From: Piscinibacter caeni
Lineage (GTDB): Bacteria > Pseudomonadota > Gammaproteobacteria > Burkholderiales > Burkholderiaceae_C
DNA length: 35,177 bases
NCBI GenBank assembly: GCA_003265685.1
Contig: KZ836127.1
Location: forward strand, 1-35,177
Reading direction: 5' to 3'
Of the stretch, positions 23,902 to 31,636 are shown piece by piece. The notes beneath the pieces are model-generated. The model was given only the letters and a program-made list of their open reading frames with translations. It was not told the DNA's origin and ran no database searches. Positions within the stretch are counted from its first letter, which is position 1. Every line of letters starts with the position of its first letter. A program made the position numbers and the translations under genes.

Positions 23902-24756
23902 ATGGCCCACGCCTTCACCCGGCTGCTGCTGGCCACCGAACATTCGGAGCACGACACCGGCGCCGAGGCGCTCGCCTTCGCACTGGCGTGCCGCTGCAGC
24001 CTGCCGCTGGCCGCGGTGCTGCCCATTCTCAGCAACCCCGAGTACGAGGCGCTCGCCCCGCAGCTCGCAGCGCACGCCGAGGCCCAGGCCGGCGCGCGCC
24101 TGCAGGCGCTGCAGGCGGACGCACAGCGCGCCGGCGTGGCGCTCGAGCTGCAGGCGCGGCGCGGGCCGGAGCCCTGGGTCGAGATCGTCGAGGAGGCGCG
24201 GCGCCTGGCCAGCGAGCTGATCGTGATCCGGCGCCGCGGCCGGCGCGGCCTGCTGGCCAACCTGCTGGTCGGCGAGATGGTGCGCAACGTCGTCGCGCAC
24301 GGCCCCTGCAGCGTGCTGGTGGTGCCGCGCGCCGCGCAGATGTGGCAGCGCCGCGTGCTGGTGTCGCTCGACCCGGCCAGCCCCGACATGACGCCGGTGT
24401 GCACGGCCGCAGCGATCGCCGCCGACTGCGGCCTGCCGCTGTCGGTGCTGGCGGTCGCCGGGCCGGCCGCGGAGGCGATGCAACACGCCGAGCGCGCGCT
24501 GCAGCAGGCCTGGTCGGCGGCGCGCGGCTTCGGCGTCGCAATCGACGCGGCCACGCGCGTCGGCCGGCCGCACGAGCAGGTGGTCGCCGGCGCGAAGCAG
24601 CTCGGCGCCGACCTGCTGGTGATCGGCCGCCACGGCAGCGACAGCCTGGCCCGCGCGTGGCTGGGCGGCGTGGCGCAGAAGGTCATCGGCCTGGCCGAGC
24701 AGCCGGTGCTGGTGTGCGTCACCCCCTCGCCTCCCTCCACAGGACCCCGGACATGA
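23902..24756 (+). CDS. Tandem universal stress protein (two UspA domains)
   Basis: The 284-residue soluble protein contains two UspA-like domains. The first (about 4-145) starts HAFTRLLLATEHSEHD and ends in the ATP-type loop with GRRGLLANLLVGEMVRNVV followed by CSVLVVP. The second (about 150-275) starts RRVLVSLDPASPD and ends VIGRHGSDSLARAWLGG with QPVLVCV. The G-x2-G-x9-G(S/T) nucleotide motif is altered in both halves, so ATP binding is uncertain. The ATG at 23902 is 5 bases after the membrane-protein stop. A universal stress protein in a sulfite-oxidation operon may sense energy state or oxidative load; that is inference. Confidence 0.87.
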   Translation: MAHAFTRLLLATEHSEHDTGAEALAFALACRCSLPLAAVLPILSNPEYEALAPQLAAHAEAQAGARLQALQADAQRAGVALELQARRGPEPWVEIVEEARRLASELIVIRRRGRRGLLANLLVGEMVRNVVAHGPCSVLVVPRAAQMWQRRVLVSLDPASPDMTPVCTAAAIAADCGLPLSVLAVAGPAAEAMQHAERALQQAWSAARGFGVAIDAATRVGRPHEQVVAGAKQLGADLLVIGRHGSDSLARAWLGGVAQKVIGLAEQPVLVCVTPSPPSTGPRT

Positions 24757-25379
24757 GCGACGCCCTCGCCTACCTCGTCAAAGCCCGCCCCGATGCGCTG
24801 GGCCACTACTTCAAGTTCCTGAAGGAGTGCGGCAAGCACCTCGACCCGAAGACCCGCCACCTGATCTCGGTGATCACCAAGGTGCACGCGCAGACCGAGC
24901 GCGGCTTCAAGCAGTACGTCAACCGCGCGCTGCGCGAGGGCTGCACGCCGATGGAGGTGCTGGACGCGCTGCTGATGGCCTTCCCGGCCCTCGGGCTGGC
25001 GAAGATCGTCTGGGCCGCCGACCTGATCCTCGCGATGAACCTGCCGGGCTTCAGCCCGGAGGCGCTGCACGGCGAATCGAGCTGGCACGACCTGCTCGGT
25101 GCCGACGAGCTGGCCCCCGGCCAGACCCGGCGCGTCGAGTGCGACGGGCGCGCCGTGTTCGTGCATCGCGACGGCGAGCAATGGCACGTCTGGGACAGCC
25201 GCTGCCCGCACCAGACCACCGACATCCCGCACCTCGCGCTGCAGGGCACGCGGCTCACCTGCCCGAAGCACGAGTGGGCCTTCGACATCCGCAGCGGCCA
25301 GTGCGTCGCCAAGGGCGACACGCCGCTGACGCGCTGGGAAAGCCGCGTCGAGGGCGGCCGCGTGCAGGCGCGCTGGTAG
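24753..25379 (+). CDS. Carboxymuconolactone-decarboxylase-like/Rieske [2Fe-2S] fusion protein
   Basis: The 208-residue protein joins two domains. Residues about 15-95 resemble the carboxymuconolactone decarboxylase/AhpD fold (KTRHLISVITKVHAQTERGF ... REGCTPMEVLDALLMAFPALG), but without the CxxC pair of AhpD peroxidases. Residues about 112-208 form a Rieske ferredoxin domain with CPH (Cys151, His153) and CPKH (Cys170, His173) motifs, the spacing of dioxygenase-type Rieske ferredoxins. No signal peptide is seen, so it is cytoplasmic. Its ATG overlaps the stop of the Usp gene (ATGA), making it the last gene of the soe run. It may be an electron carrier tied to a small-molecule enzyme; the substrate is unknown. 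Confidence 0.85.
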   Translation: MSDALAYLVKARPDALGHYFKFLKECGKHLDPKTRHLISVITKVHAQTERGFKQYVNRALREGCTPMEVLDALLMAFPALGLAKIVWAADLILAMNLPGFSPEALHGESSWHDLLGADELAPGQTRRVECDGRAVFVHRDGEQWHVWDSRCPHQTTDIPHLALQGTRLTCPKHEWAFDIRSGQCVAKGDTPLTRWESRVEGGRVQARW

Positions 25380-25436
25380 CCCGACCCGATTTCCCGCGAC
25401 CGACCCGACACCGACCACGACAACAGGAGACACACC

Positions 25437-26738
25437 ATGACCCGCCTTCGTTTCGCGCCCGCCGCGCTCGCCCTCGCGGCGGCGCTGGCCGCCGGCCCGG
25501 CACTCGCCACCAACGGCTACTTCCCGCACGGCTACGGCATCCGCGCCAAGGGCATGGGCGGGGCCTCGGTCGCGATGACCGAGGACGCGATGGGCGGCGC
25601 CAACAACCCGGCCAGCATGGTCTGGGCCGGCGCGCGCCTGGACCTCGGCGTCGACCTGTTCTCGCCGCGGCGCGACGCGCAGCGCAGCGGCGCCGGCGTC
25701 GCCTCGCTGAACGGCTCGGTGGACAGCGACAGCCGCTACTTCTACGTGCCCGAGCTCGGCTACAACCACCTGCTCGGCAGCGACCTGTCGCTGGGCGTCA
25801 CGGTGTACGGCAACGGCGGCATGAACACCGACTACCCGCAGGGCCCGTTCCAGTGCCCGAACAGCCCGACCACCGTGGCACCGGGCAACATGCTGTGCGG
25901 CGCCGGCGGGCTCGGGGTGGACCTGATGCAGCTGGTCGTCGCGCCGACCGTGTCGTACAAGCTCAACCCGAACCACTCGGTCGGCGTGTCGCTGCTGCTG
26001 GGTTACCAGCAGTTCGAGGCCCACGGCCTGCAGGCCTTCGAGAACATCCCGAACTTCAGCAGCGCGCCGGGCAGCGTCACCAACCGCGGCTACTCGCGCT
26101 CGCACGGCTTCGGGGTGCGGCTGGGTTACCTGGGCCGGCCGATCGACTCGCTGACGATCGGCGCCGCCTACGCGCCGAAGATGAACATGAGCGCCTTCGA
26201 CGAGTACAAGGGCCTGTTCGCCGGGGGCGGCGACTTCGATATCCCGGCGCATTACGCGATCGGGCTGGCCTTCACGCCGACGCCGGCACTGACCGTCGCG
26301 CTCGACTACCAGCGCATCGAGTACAGCGGCGTGCCCTCGGTGGGCCGCGCCAGCCTGCCGCAAGGCCAGCTGGGCGCCGCCAACGGGCCCGGCTTCGGCT
26401 GGAAGGACATCGACGTGTTCAAGCTCGGCGTGCAGTGGCGCGCCAGCCCGGCCTGGACGCTGCGCGCCGGGGTGAACCACGGCGACAACCCGATCGATGC
26501 CGCCGACGTGACCTTCAACATCCTCGCGCCGGGCGTGATGACCACGCACTACACGGCCGGCTTCAGCTGGGCCATGGACCCGGCCAACGAGCTGACGGCG
26601 GCCTTCATGTATGCGCCACGTCAAAGCGTGAGCGGCACCTCGCTGTTCAATCAGCTCATGGGCGCGGGCGCGGGCGGCGACGAGAAGATCAGCATGCGGC
26701 AGTACTCGATCGGCGTGGCCTGGAGCCGCAAGTTCTGA
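25437..26738 (+). CDS. FadL/OmpP1-family outer membrane channel
   Basis: The 433-residue protein has a clear signal peptide (residues 1-25, ending PALA), then TNGYFPHGYGIRAKGMGGAS and the AMGGANNPASM segment typical of the FadL/TodX family hatch. Alternating hydrophobic strands with many Gly and aromatic residues run to a C-terminal SRKF, the terminal phenylalanine expected for outer membrane beta-barrels. FadL proteins let hydrophobic compounds across the outer membrane. Set between the soe operon and sqr, transport of hydrophobic sulfur species is conceivable. CAGGAGA sits 7 bases before the ATG. The 57 bases upstream are C-rich with short CCGACCCGA repeats and no clear terminator. Confidence 0.9.
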   Translation: MTRLRFAPAALALAAALAAGPALATNGYFPHGYGIRAKGMGGASVAMTEDAMGGANNPASMVWAGARLDLGVDLFSPRRDAQRSGAGVASLNGSVDSDSRYFYVPELGYNHLLGSDLSLGVTVYGNGGMNTDYPQGPFQCPNSPTTVAPGNMLCGAGGLGVDLMQLVVAPTVSYKLNPNHSVGVSLLLGYQQFEAHGLQAFENIPNFSSAPGSVTNRGYSRSHGFGVRLGYLGRPIDSLTIGAAYAPKMNMSAFDEYKGLFAGGGDFDIPAHYAIGLAFTPTPALTVALDYQRIEYSGVPSVGRASLPQGQLGAANGPGFGWKDIDVFKLGVQWRASPAWTLRAGVNHGDNPIDAADVTFNILAPGVMTTHYTAGFSWAMDPANELTAAFMYAPRQSVSGTSLFNQLMGAGAGGDEKISMRQYSIGVAWSRKF

Positions 26739-26772
26739 ACACGCCGCCCGGCAGCGGGCAAGGAGACACCAA

Positions 26773-28053
26773 GTGGCACACATCGTGATCATGGGCGCCG
26801 GCCTGGGCGGCATGCCCGCCGCCTACGAACTGCGGGCCCTGCTGGGCGCGGAACACCAGGTGACGGTGGTGAACCCGAGCGACACCTTCCAGTTCACGCC
26901 GTCCAACCCCTGGGTGGCGGTAGGCTGGCGCGAGCGGTCGGTGGTCACGCTGCCGATCGCGCCGATGCTCGAGCGCAAGGGCATCCGCTTCGTCGCCAGC
27001 GGTGCCTCGGCGATCGACCCGGCGGCCAACCGCGTGACGCTCGAGAACGGCCAGGCGCTGGACTACGACTACCTGGTCATCACCACCGGCCCGAAGCTCT
27101 CGTTCGACGAGGTGCCCGGCGCCGGGCCGCACGGCGGCCACACGCACTCGGTGTGCACGGTCGGCCATGCCGAGGCGTTCTGGGCCGACTACCAGAAGTT
27201 CCTCGAGGCGCCCGGGCCCATCGTCGTCGGCGCGATGCCGGGCGCGAGCTGCTTCGGCCCGGCCTACGAGTTCGCCTTCATCCTCGACGCCGACCTGCGC
27301 CGCCGCAAGCTGCGCCACAAGGTGCCGATGACCTTCGTCACCGCCGAGCCCTACATCGGCCACCTCGGCCTGGGCGGCGTGGGCGACAGCAAGTCGATGC
27401 TCGAGAGCGAGCTGCGCGGCCACGACATCAAGTGGATCACCAGCGCCAAGACGAGCAAGGTCGAGCCCGGCAAGCTGTTCACGACGCAGCTCGACGACCT
27501 CGGCAACGTGGTCAAGGAGCACGAGGTGCCGTTCAAGCTGGCGATGATGCTGCCGGCCTTCAAGGGCGTGGACGCGGTGGCCGCGGTGCCCGAGCTGTGC
27601 AACCCGCGCGGCTTCGTGCTGATCGACGAGTTCCAGCGCAGCAAGAAGTACCGCAACATCTTCTCGGCCGGCGTGTGCGTGGCGATCCCGCCGGTGGAGG
27701 TCACGCCGGTGCCCAGCGGCGCGCCCAAGACCGGCTACATGATCGAGACCATGGTCACGGCGATCGCGCACAACATCGCCGACGAGCTGGCCGGCAAGCC
27801 GGCCACCGCCAAGGGCACCTGGAACGCGATCTGCCTGGCCGACATGGGCGACACCGGCGCGGCCTTCGTCGCGCTGCCGCAGATCCCGCCGCGCAACGTG
27901 AACTGGTTCAAGAAGGGCAAGTGGGTGCACTACGCCAAGATCGCCTTCGAGAAGTACTTCATGCGCAAGATGAAGACCGGCAACTCAGACCCGGTGTACG
28001 AGAAGTACGTGCTCAAGGCGCTGGGCATCGTGCGCCTGGCCGACCGCGGCTAG
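26773..28053 (+). CDS. sqr: Sulfide:quinone oxidoreductase (SQR)
   Basis: SQR oxidises sulfide to polysulfide or sulfur and reduces quinone at the membrane. The 426-residue flavoprotein starts with an FAD Rossmann motif (IVIMGAGLGGMPAAYEL). It has cysteines at 128 (HSVC), 160 (GASCFGPAYE) and 354 (NAICLADMGD), matching the three redox cysteines (128, 160, 356) of the Acidithiobacillus enzyme. The segment FSAGVCVAIPPVEVTPVP and the amphipathic C-terminus (KWVHYAKIAFEKYFMRKMK) that anchors it to the membrane are also present. The start is a GTG with a strong AAGGAGA (26760-26766) 6 bases upstream. It supplies sulfur for the Dsr pathway. Confidence 0.95.
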   Translation: MAHIVIMGAGLGGMPAAYELRALLGAEHQVTVVNPSDTFQFTPSNPWVAVGWRERSVVTLPIAPMLERKGIRFVASGASAIDPAANRVTLENGQALDYDYLVITTGPKLSFDEVPGAGPHGGHTHSVCTVGHAEAFWADYQKFLEAPGPIVVGAMPGASCFGPAYEFAFILDADLRRRKLRHKVPMTFVTAEPYIGHLGLGGVGDSKSMLESELRGHDIKWITSAKTSKVEPGKLFTTQLDDLGNVVKEHEVPFKLAMMLPAFKGVDAVAAVPELCNPRGFVLIDEFQRSKKYRNIFSAGVCVAIPPVEVTPVPSGAPKTGYMIETMVTAIAHNIADELAGKPATAKGTWNAICLADMGDTGAAFVALPQIPPRNVNWFKKGKWVHYAKIAFEKYFMRKMKTGNSDPVYEKYVLKALGIVRLADRG

Positions 28054-28101
28054 ACTGGCCGGCAAGTCGGCAGGCCCGCGGCGGCCTGTGCAGGAGGTTC
28101 G

Positions 28102-28881
28102 ATGTTCCGGCTCGCCCTCGGTGTCGCGCTGCTCGTGTCGGCCCTGGCCGCGCCGGGCGTCCGGGCGGCGGACCTGGGCGTCGACGAGTTGCGCGGCCGG
28201 CTCGCCCGGGCCACGGCCGCCGAACCGCTGGTGCTCGACGGCAAGGACCTGTCCGACCTGGACCTGAGCGGCCTCGACCTGCGTCACACGCGCCTGCGCG
28301 GCACCAGCCTGTTCGGCGCCCGGCTCGTCGAGGCCGACCTGCGCGGCGTCGATCTCGAAGGCGCCAACCTGAACGGCGCCTGGCTGATGGGCACGGACTT
28401 CAGCGGCGCGAACCTGCGCCGCGCCAGCCTGCTGTCGGTGGTGATCCTCGGCGGGGCGGTGAAGAAGATGCCGGTGTTCCGCGCGGCCCGGATGGCCGGG
28501 GCGCGCATCATCGCCGACCTGCCCGGCGCCGACCTTGCCGGCGCCGACCTGAGCGGCGCGACGGTGGGTGTCAACATCCGCAACCAGGGCATGGGCCAGA
28601 TGCGCACCGACCTGTCGGGCGCGCGGCTGGCCGGCGCATCGCTGGCGGGTGCCGACGTCAACCGCACGCTGATGCCCTTCGCCGACCTGCGCGGCGCCGA
28701 CCTGCGCGGGGCGAACTTCTTCCGGGTGAAGCTGGCCGGCGCCGACCTCACCGGCGCCCAGCTCGCCGGCGCGGACTTCACGGAGGCCGATCTCGATGGC
28801 ACGATCCTGCGCGAGGTCACCGGCCTCGACCAGGTCCGCGGCCTCGACCGCGCCGAGAACGCCGAACGCAGCATCCGATGA
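28102..28881 (+). CDS. Exported pentapeptide-repeat protein
   Basis: The 259-residue protein has a signal peptide (MFRLALGVALLVSALAAPGVRA) and then a long run of A(D/N)LxG-type pentapeptides: roughly residues 53-115 and 145-235, for example DLRGVDLEGANLNGAW and GADLAGADLSGAT. These fold into a right-handed quadrilateral beta-helix. The run is broken by a non-repeat segment around LLSVVILGGAVKKMPVFRAA. An ideal AGGAGG (28092-28097) lies 4 bases before the ATG. It sits 48 bases after sqr and overlaps the rhodanese gene by ATGA. The role is unknown; a periplasmic scaffold for sulfur or SQR products is speculation. Confidence 0.88.
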   Translation: MFRLALGVALLVSALAAPGVRAADLGVDELRGRLARATAAEPLVLDGKDLSDLDLSGLDLRHTRLRGTSLFGARLVEADLRGVDLEGANLNGAWLMGTDFSGANLRRASLLSVVILGGAVKKMPVFRAARMAGARIIADLPGADLAGADLSGATVGVNIRNQGMGQMRTDLSGARLAGASLAGADVNRTLMPFADLRGADLRGANFFRVKLAGADLTGAQLAGADFTEADLDGTILREVTGLDQVRGLDRAENAERSIR

Positions 28882-29318
28882 ACGACGCCACACCACCCGC
28901 CACCACCGCCCCCGGCCTGGAGATCAGCCTGGGTTCGGCCCTGGAACTCTGCAGCCTCGGGCTGGCGACGATGATCGACATCCGCCAGTCCTTCGAGATC
29001 GAGCTCAAGGGCGCGATCCCCGGCACCGTGCACGTGCCACTGTTCGAGGTGAAGCGCATGCTCGGCCATGCGCTGAGCGAGGACGAGCAGGACATCCTTG
29101 ACGCCGGCAGGCCCAAGGACATCGACGTCCAGACCTTCTTCACCACCATCAACCGCCTGCACCACGCGCACGACCACCTGCTGCTGTGCGTCTGCAACAG
29201 CGGCCGGCGCAGCCTCGCGGCCGCCGAGCTGCTGCGCTCGCTGGGCTACCCGAAGGCGCTCTCGGTGGCGGGCGGCTTCCTGGCGTGGAAGAAGCTGCAG
29301 ACCGCTCAGCAGCCCTGA
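28878..29318 (+). CDS. Rhodanese-domain sulfurtransferase
   Basis: The 146-residue single-domain rhodanese has the N-terminal strand ATMIDIRQSFEIELKGAIPG and VHVPLFE, and the active loop CNSGRRS with nucleophile Cys106; an extra Cys104 sits two residues before it. The C-terminal GYPKALSVAGGFLAWKK is the typical rhodanese end. Residues about 62-95, before the active site, are longer than in most single-domain rhodaneses. No signal peptide, so it would act in the cytoplasm, moving sulfane sulfur, probably toward DsrE or TusA-type carriers. The start lies in an ATGA overlap with the pentapeptide gene; the end overlaps the convergent hypC-like gene by 13 bases. Confidence 0.9.
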   Translation: MNDATPPATTAPGLEISLGSALELCSLGLATMIDIRQSFEIELKGAIPGTVHVPLFEVKRMLGHALSEDEQDILDAGRPKDIDVQTFFTTINRLHHAHDHLLLCVCNSGRRSLAAAELLRSLGYPKALSVAGGFLAWKKLQTAQQP

Positions 29319-29551
29319 GACGCCGAGGCCTCGGCCGCCAGCATCTCGTCGTACAGCGCCCAGACGGCCAGGGCCTCCTCGGCCGGCAGCACCTGCAGCG
29401 CGGTGCCCAGGTGCACCACGAGGTAGTCGCCCGGGCGCACGCCCTGGTCCTGCAGCAGCAGCAGGCTGACCGAACGCTCGCTGCCGCGCGCGTCGCAGCG
29501 GGCGCTCAAGCCGTCGACCTCCAGCACGCGCATCGGAATGGCCAGGCACAT
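29306..29551 (-). CDS. HypC/HupF-family hydrogenase maturation chaperone
   Basis: The 81-residue protein begins MCLAIPMRVLEVDG, the hallmark of HypC/HupF, with Cys2 as the conserved residue that helps carry the Fe(CN)2CO unit to the large-subunit precursor. The later GDYLVVHLGTALQVL is also typical. GGGAG lies before the ATG. The long upstream minus-strand open frame is a shadow of hydrogenase genes and is rejected. It is transcribed away from the hydrogenase operon and converges on the rhodanese gene. Whether it is HypC or HupF cannot be told by sequence alone. Confidence 0.9.
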   Translation of the reverse strand: MCLAIPMRVLEVDGLSARCDARGSERSVSLLLLQDQGVRPGDYLVVHLGTALQVLPAEEALAVWALYDEMLAAEASASQGC

Positions 29552-29680
29552 CGTCTCGCTCCCTCGGTGGGCCGCTGAACGGTAGTGCGCCCCGGGTGCC
29601 AAGACCCTGAGCAGCGTCAATGCCAGGTCGTCGGCAAGGCATACCCTGCAGGGCATCGGCATCCACCCCGCGGGGAACCC

Positions 29681-30157
29681 ATGGCGCAGCGCACACCGGG
29701 CGTGCTCGTGCTCGGACTCGGCAACCGCCTGCTCGGCGACGACGCGGCCGGGCCGCTGGTGGTGGACGCGCTCGCGGCCGGCGGCGAGCTGCCCGGCGCG
29801 TGGCTGCGCGACGGCGGCACGATCGGCCTGAGCCTGCTGCCGGAGATCGAGGACGCGGCGGCGCTGGTGGCCGTCGACGCCGCCGAGCTGGGCGCCGCGC
29901 CCGGCAGCGTGCGCGTGTTCGAGGGGGCCGCGATGGACCGCCAGCTCGGCGGGCGCAAGCGCAGCGCCCACGAGGTGGCGCTGTTCGACCTCATGGCCGC
30001 GGCCGAGCTGAGCGGCAGCCTGCCGGCGCGCCGCGCGCTGGTGGCGGTGCAGCCGCAGCGCTGCGCGCTGGCACTGGCGCCGACGCCGGCGGTGGCGCAG
30101 GCGATCCCGGCGCTGTGCGCGTCGGTGCGCGAACTGGTGGCGCGATGGAGCCGCTGA
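29681..30157 (+). CDS. [NiFe]-hydrogenase maturation protease (HyaD/HoxM/HynD type)
   Basis: The protease removes the C-terminal peptide of the large subunit after nickel insertion. The 158-residue protein starts with VLVLGLGNRLLGDDAAGP, the family's GNxLxGDDxxG motif whose acidic residue binds nickel. Asp in AVDAAE and His in SAHEVALFDL are the other expected metal ligands. The ATG at 29681 has GGGGAA 4-6 bases upstream; an in-frame open stretch begins at 29585 but lacks family similarity. It is the first gene of the hydrogenase operon and overlaps the next gene by 13 bases. Confidence 0.9.
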   Translation: MAQRTPGVLVLGLGNRLLGDDAAGPLVVDALAAGGELPGAWLRDGGTIGLSLLPEIEDAAALVAVDAAELGAAPGSVRVFEGAAMDRQLGGRKRSAHEVALFDLMAAAELSGSLPARRALVAVQPQRCALALAPTPAVAQAIPALCASVRELVARWSR

Positions 30158-30561
30158 GGCCCGCGCCGCCGGCCGGCCCGGCCGCACTCGCCGTGCTGCG
30201 CGAGGTGGCCCGCCTGCTCGACGGCCTGGCGGCCGACCCGACGCTGGACCACACCATCGACCTGCACAGCCTGCCGCTGGCCGAGGCCGACTGCGCCGCG
30301 CTGCGCACGTGGCTCGGCCGCGGCGAGGTCGACGCACGGCTGCAGGCGGCCGGCACGACACAGGTGCAGGAAACGGCCTACGCCGGCGTGTGGTGGGTGC
30401 GCCACGGCGACGAGGACGCGCCGGGTGCGCTCGAGCAGATCGTCGTCGCGCGCATTCCGGCGCTGCTGCCGGCCCACCCGGAAGACGTTGTCGCGGCAGC
30501 CCGGCGCCTGGCCGACGACCTTCCTGCGCCCACCCCGACCGAGGAGAACGGCGATGGCTGA
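30145..30561 (+). CDS. HyaF/HupH-family hydrogenase expression/maturation protein
   Basis: The 138-residue protein has the family's HTIDLHSLPLAEADCAALRTWLGRGEV core and the QETAYAGVWWVRHGD segment typical of the HupH/HyaF C-terminal domain. These proteins help small-subunit maturation or hydrogenase expression in oxygen. It overlaps the protease gene by 13 bases and the small-subunit gene by 8 bases. It is shorter than E. coli HyaF, corresponding to about one domain of it. Confidence 0.85.
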   Translation: MEPLRPAPPAGPAALAVLREVARLLDGLAADPTLDHTIDLHSLPLAEADCAALRTWLGRGEVDARLQAAGTTQVQETAYAGVWWVRHGDEDAPGALEQIVVARIPALLPAHPEDVVAAARRLADDLPAPTPTEENGDG

Positions 30562-31633
30562 GACACGCGCTCTGGGCGAACTGCTGCGCGAGCGCGGCGT
30601 GTCGCGCCGGGCCCTGCTGAAGTACGCGGGCTGGATCGGCTCGCTGATGGCCCTGCCGCCGGCCCTCGCGCCGGCACTGGCGCAGGGGCTGGCGCAGGCG
30701 CGCCGCCAGGCGGTGATCTGGCTCTCGTTCCAGGAGTGCACCGGCTGCACCGAGTCGCTGACACGCAGCTTCAGCCCGACGCTCGAGGAGCTGATCTTCG
30801 ACTTCATCTCGCTGGACTACCACCACACGCTGCAGGCGGCCTCGGGCGAAGCGGCCGAGGCGGCGCGCCGCCGCTCGATGCAGGAGAACGCGGGCAAGTA
30901 CATCGTCGTGGTCGACGGCTCGGTGCCGGTGGCCGACGGCGGCGTCTACTCGGTGATCGCCGGCCAGAGCAACCTCGACATGCTGGCCGAGACGGTGGCG
31001 CAGGCCGCGGCCGTGGTGGCGGTGGGCACCTGCGCCGCCTACGGCGGGCTGCCCGAGGCCCGACCGAATCCGACCGGCGCGGTGCCGATCGCGCAGCTGG
31101 TCAAGGACAAGCCGGTGGTCAACATCCCGGGCTGCCCGCCGCTGCCGCAGGCGCTGGCCGGCACGCTGGTGCACCTGCTGTCCTTCGGCCGGCTGCCCGA
31201 GCTCGATGCACTCGGCCGGCCGCGTGCCTTCTTCGGCGAGACCATCCACGACCGCTGCTACCGGCGCCCGTTCTACGAGCGCGGCCTGTTCGCGCACCGC
31301 TTCGACGACGAGGGCGCCCGCCAGGGCTGGTGCCTGTACGAGCTGGGCTGCAAGGGCCCGGTGACCTACAACGCCTGCGCCTCGCTGAAGTGGAACGGCG
31401 GCGTGTCGTTCCCCATCCAGTCGGGCCATGGCTGCATCGGCTGCTCCGAGCCGCGCTTCTGGGACCGCGGCGGCCTGTACCGGCCACTGCCCGCCGGCAC
31501 CGCGGACACGCGCAAGGTGATCGGCATTGCCGCGGCGGCCGGCGTCGCGCTCGGTGCCGGCTCGGCGCTGCTGGCGCGCCGGCGCCAGGCGGAACACGCG
31601 CGACAGGCCGCGGCCGAGAAGAAGGAGACCTGA
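30554..31633 (+). CDS. hynS: [NiFe]-hydrogenase small subunit, Isp-type (HynS-like)
   Basis: The 359-residue protein holds three iron-sulfur clusters. It begins with a twin-arginine signal (SRRALLKYAG, residues 17-26). The proximal cluster starts at SFQECTGCTES (Cys62, Cys65), with VGTCAAYGG and IPGCPP supplying further ligands. The later clusters are seen in HDRCYRR ... GWCLYELGCKGP and GHGCIGCSEPRFWD. A C-terminal hydrophobic helix (VIGIAAAAGVALGAGSALLA) anchors it. The gene order small subunit-Isp1-Isp2-large subunit is that of Thiocapsa/Allochromatium hynS-isp1-isp2-hynL (group 1e). Oriented to the periplasm; electrons go to Isp1 and the quinone pool. Confidence 0.94.
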   Translation: MAETRALGELLRERGVSRRALLKYAGWIGSLMALPPALAPALAQGLAQARRQAVIWLSFQECTGCTESLTRSFSPTLEELIFDFISLDYHHTLQAASGEAAEAARRRSMQENAGKYIVVVDGSVPVADGGVYSVIAGQSNLDMLAETVAQAAAVVAVGTCAAYGGLPEARPNPTGAVPIAQLVKDKPVVNIPGCPPLPQALAGTLVHLLSFGRLPELDALGRPRAFFGETIHDRCYRRPFYERGLFAHRFDDEGARQGWCLYELGCKGPVTYNACASLKWNGGVSFPIQSGHGCIGCSEPRFWDRGGLYRPLPAGTADTRKVIGIAAAAGVALGAGSALLARRRQAEHARQAAAEKKET

Positions 31634-31636
31634 GCC

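Noticed and set aside
25381-25436. CCGACCCGA repeats between the Rieske fusion and the FadL-type gene
   Set aside because: Short C-rich low-complexity repeats, two copies, no inverted symmetry and no likeness to the operator motif.
28071-28088. CAGGCC-N6-GGCCTG hairpin between sqr and the pentapeptide gene
   Set aside because: Six base pairs in GC-rich DNA with no T-run after it, overlapping the next ribosome-site region; not convincing as a terminator.
29642-29655. TACCCTGCAGGGCA, a 7-of-8 match to the TACC-N6-GGTA operator upstream of the hydrogenase protease gene
   Set aside because: It is a single imperfect site, only 26 bases before the ATG and without a partner at 23-24 bp, so chance is a fair explanation.
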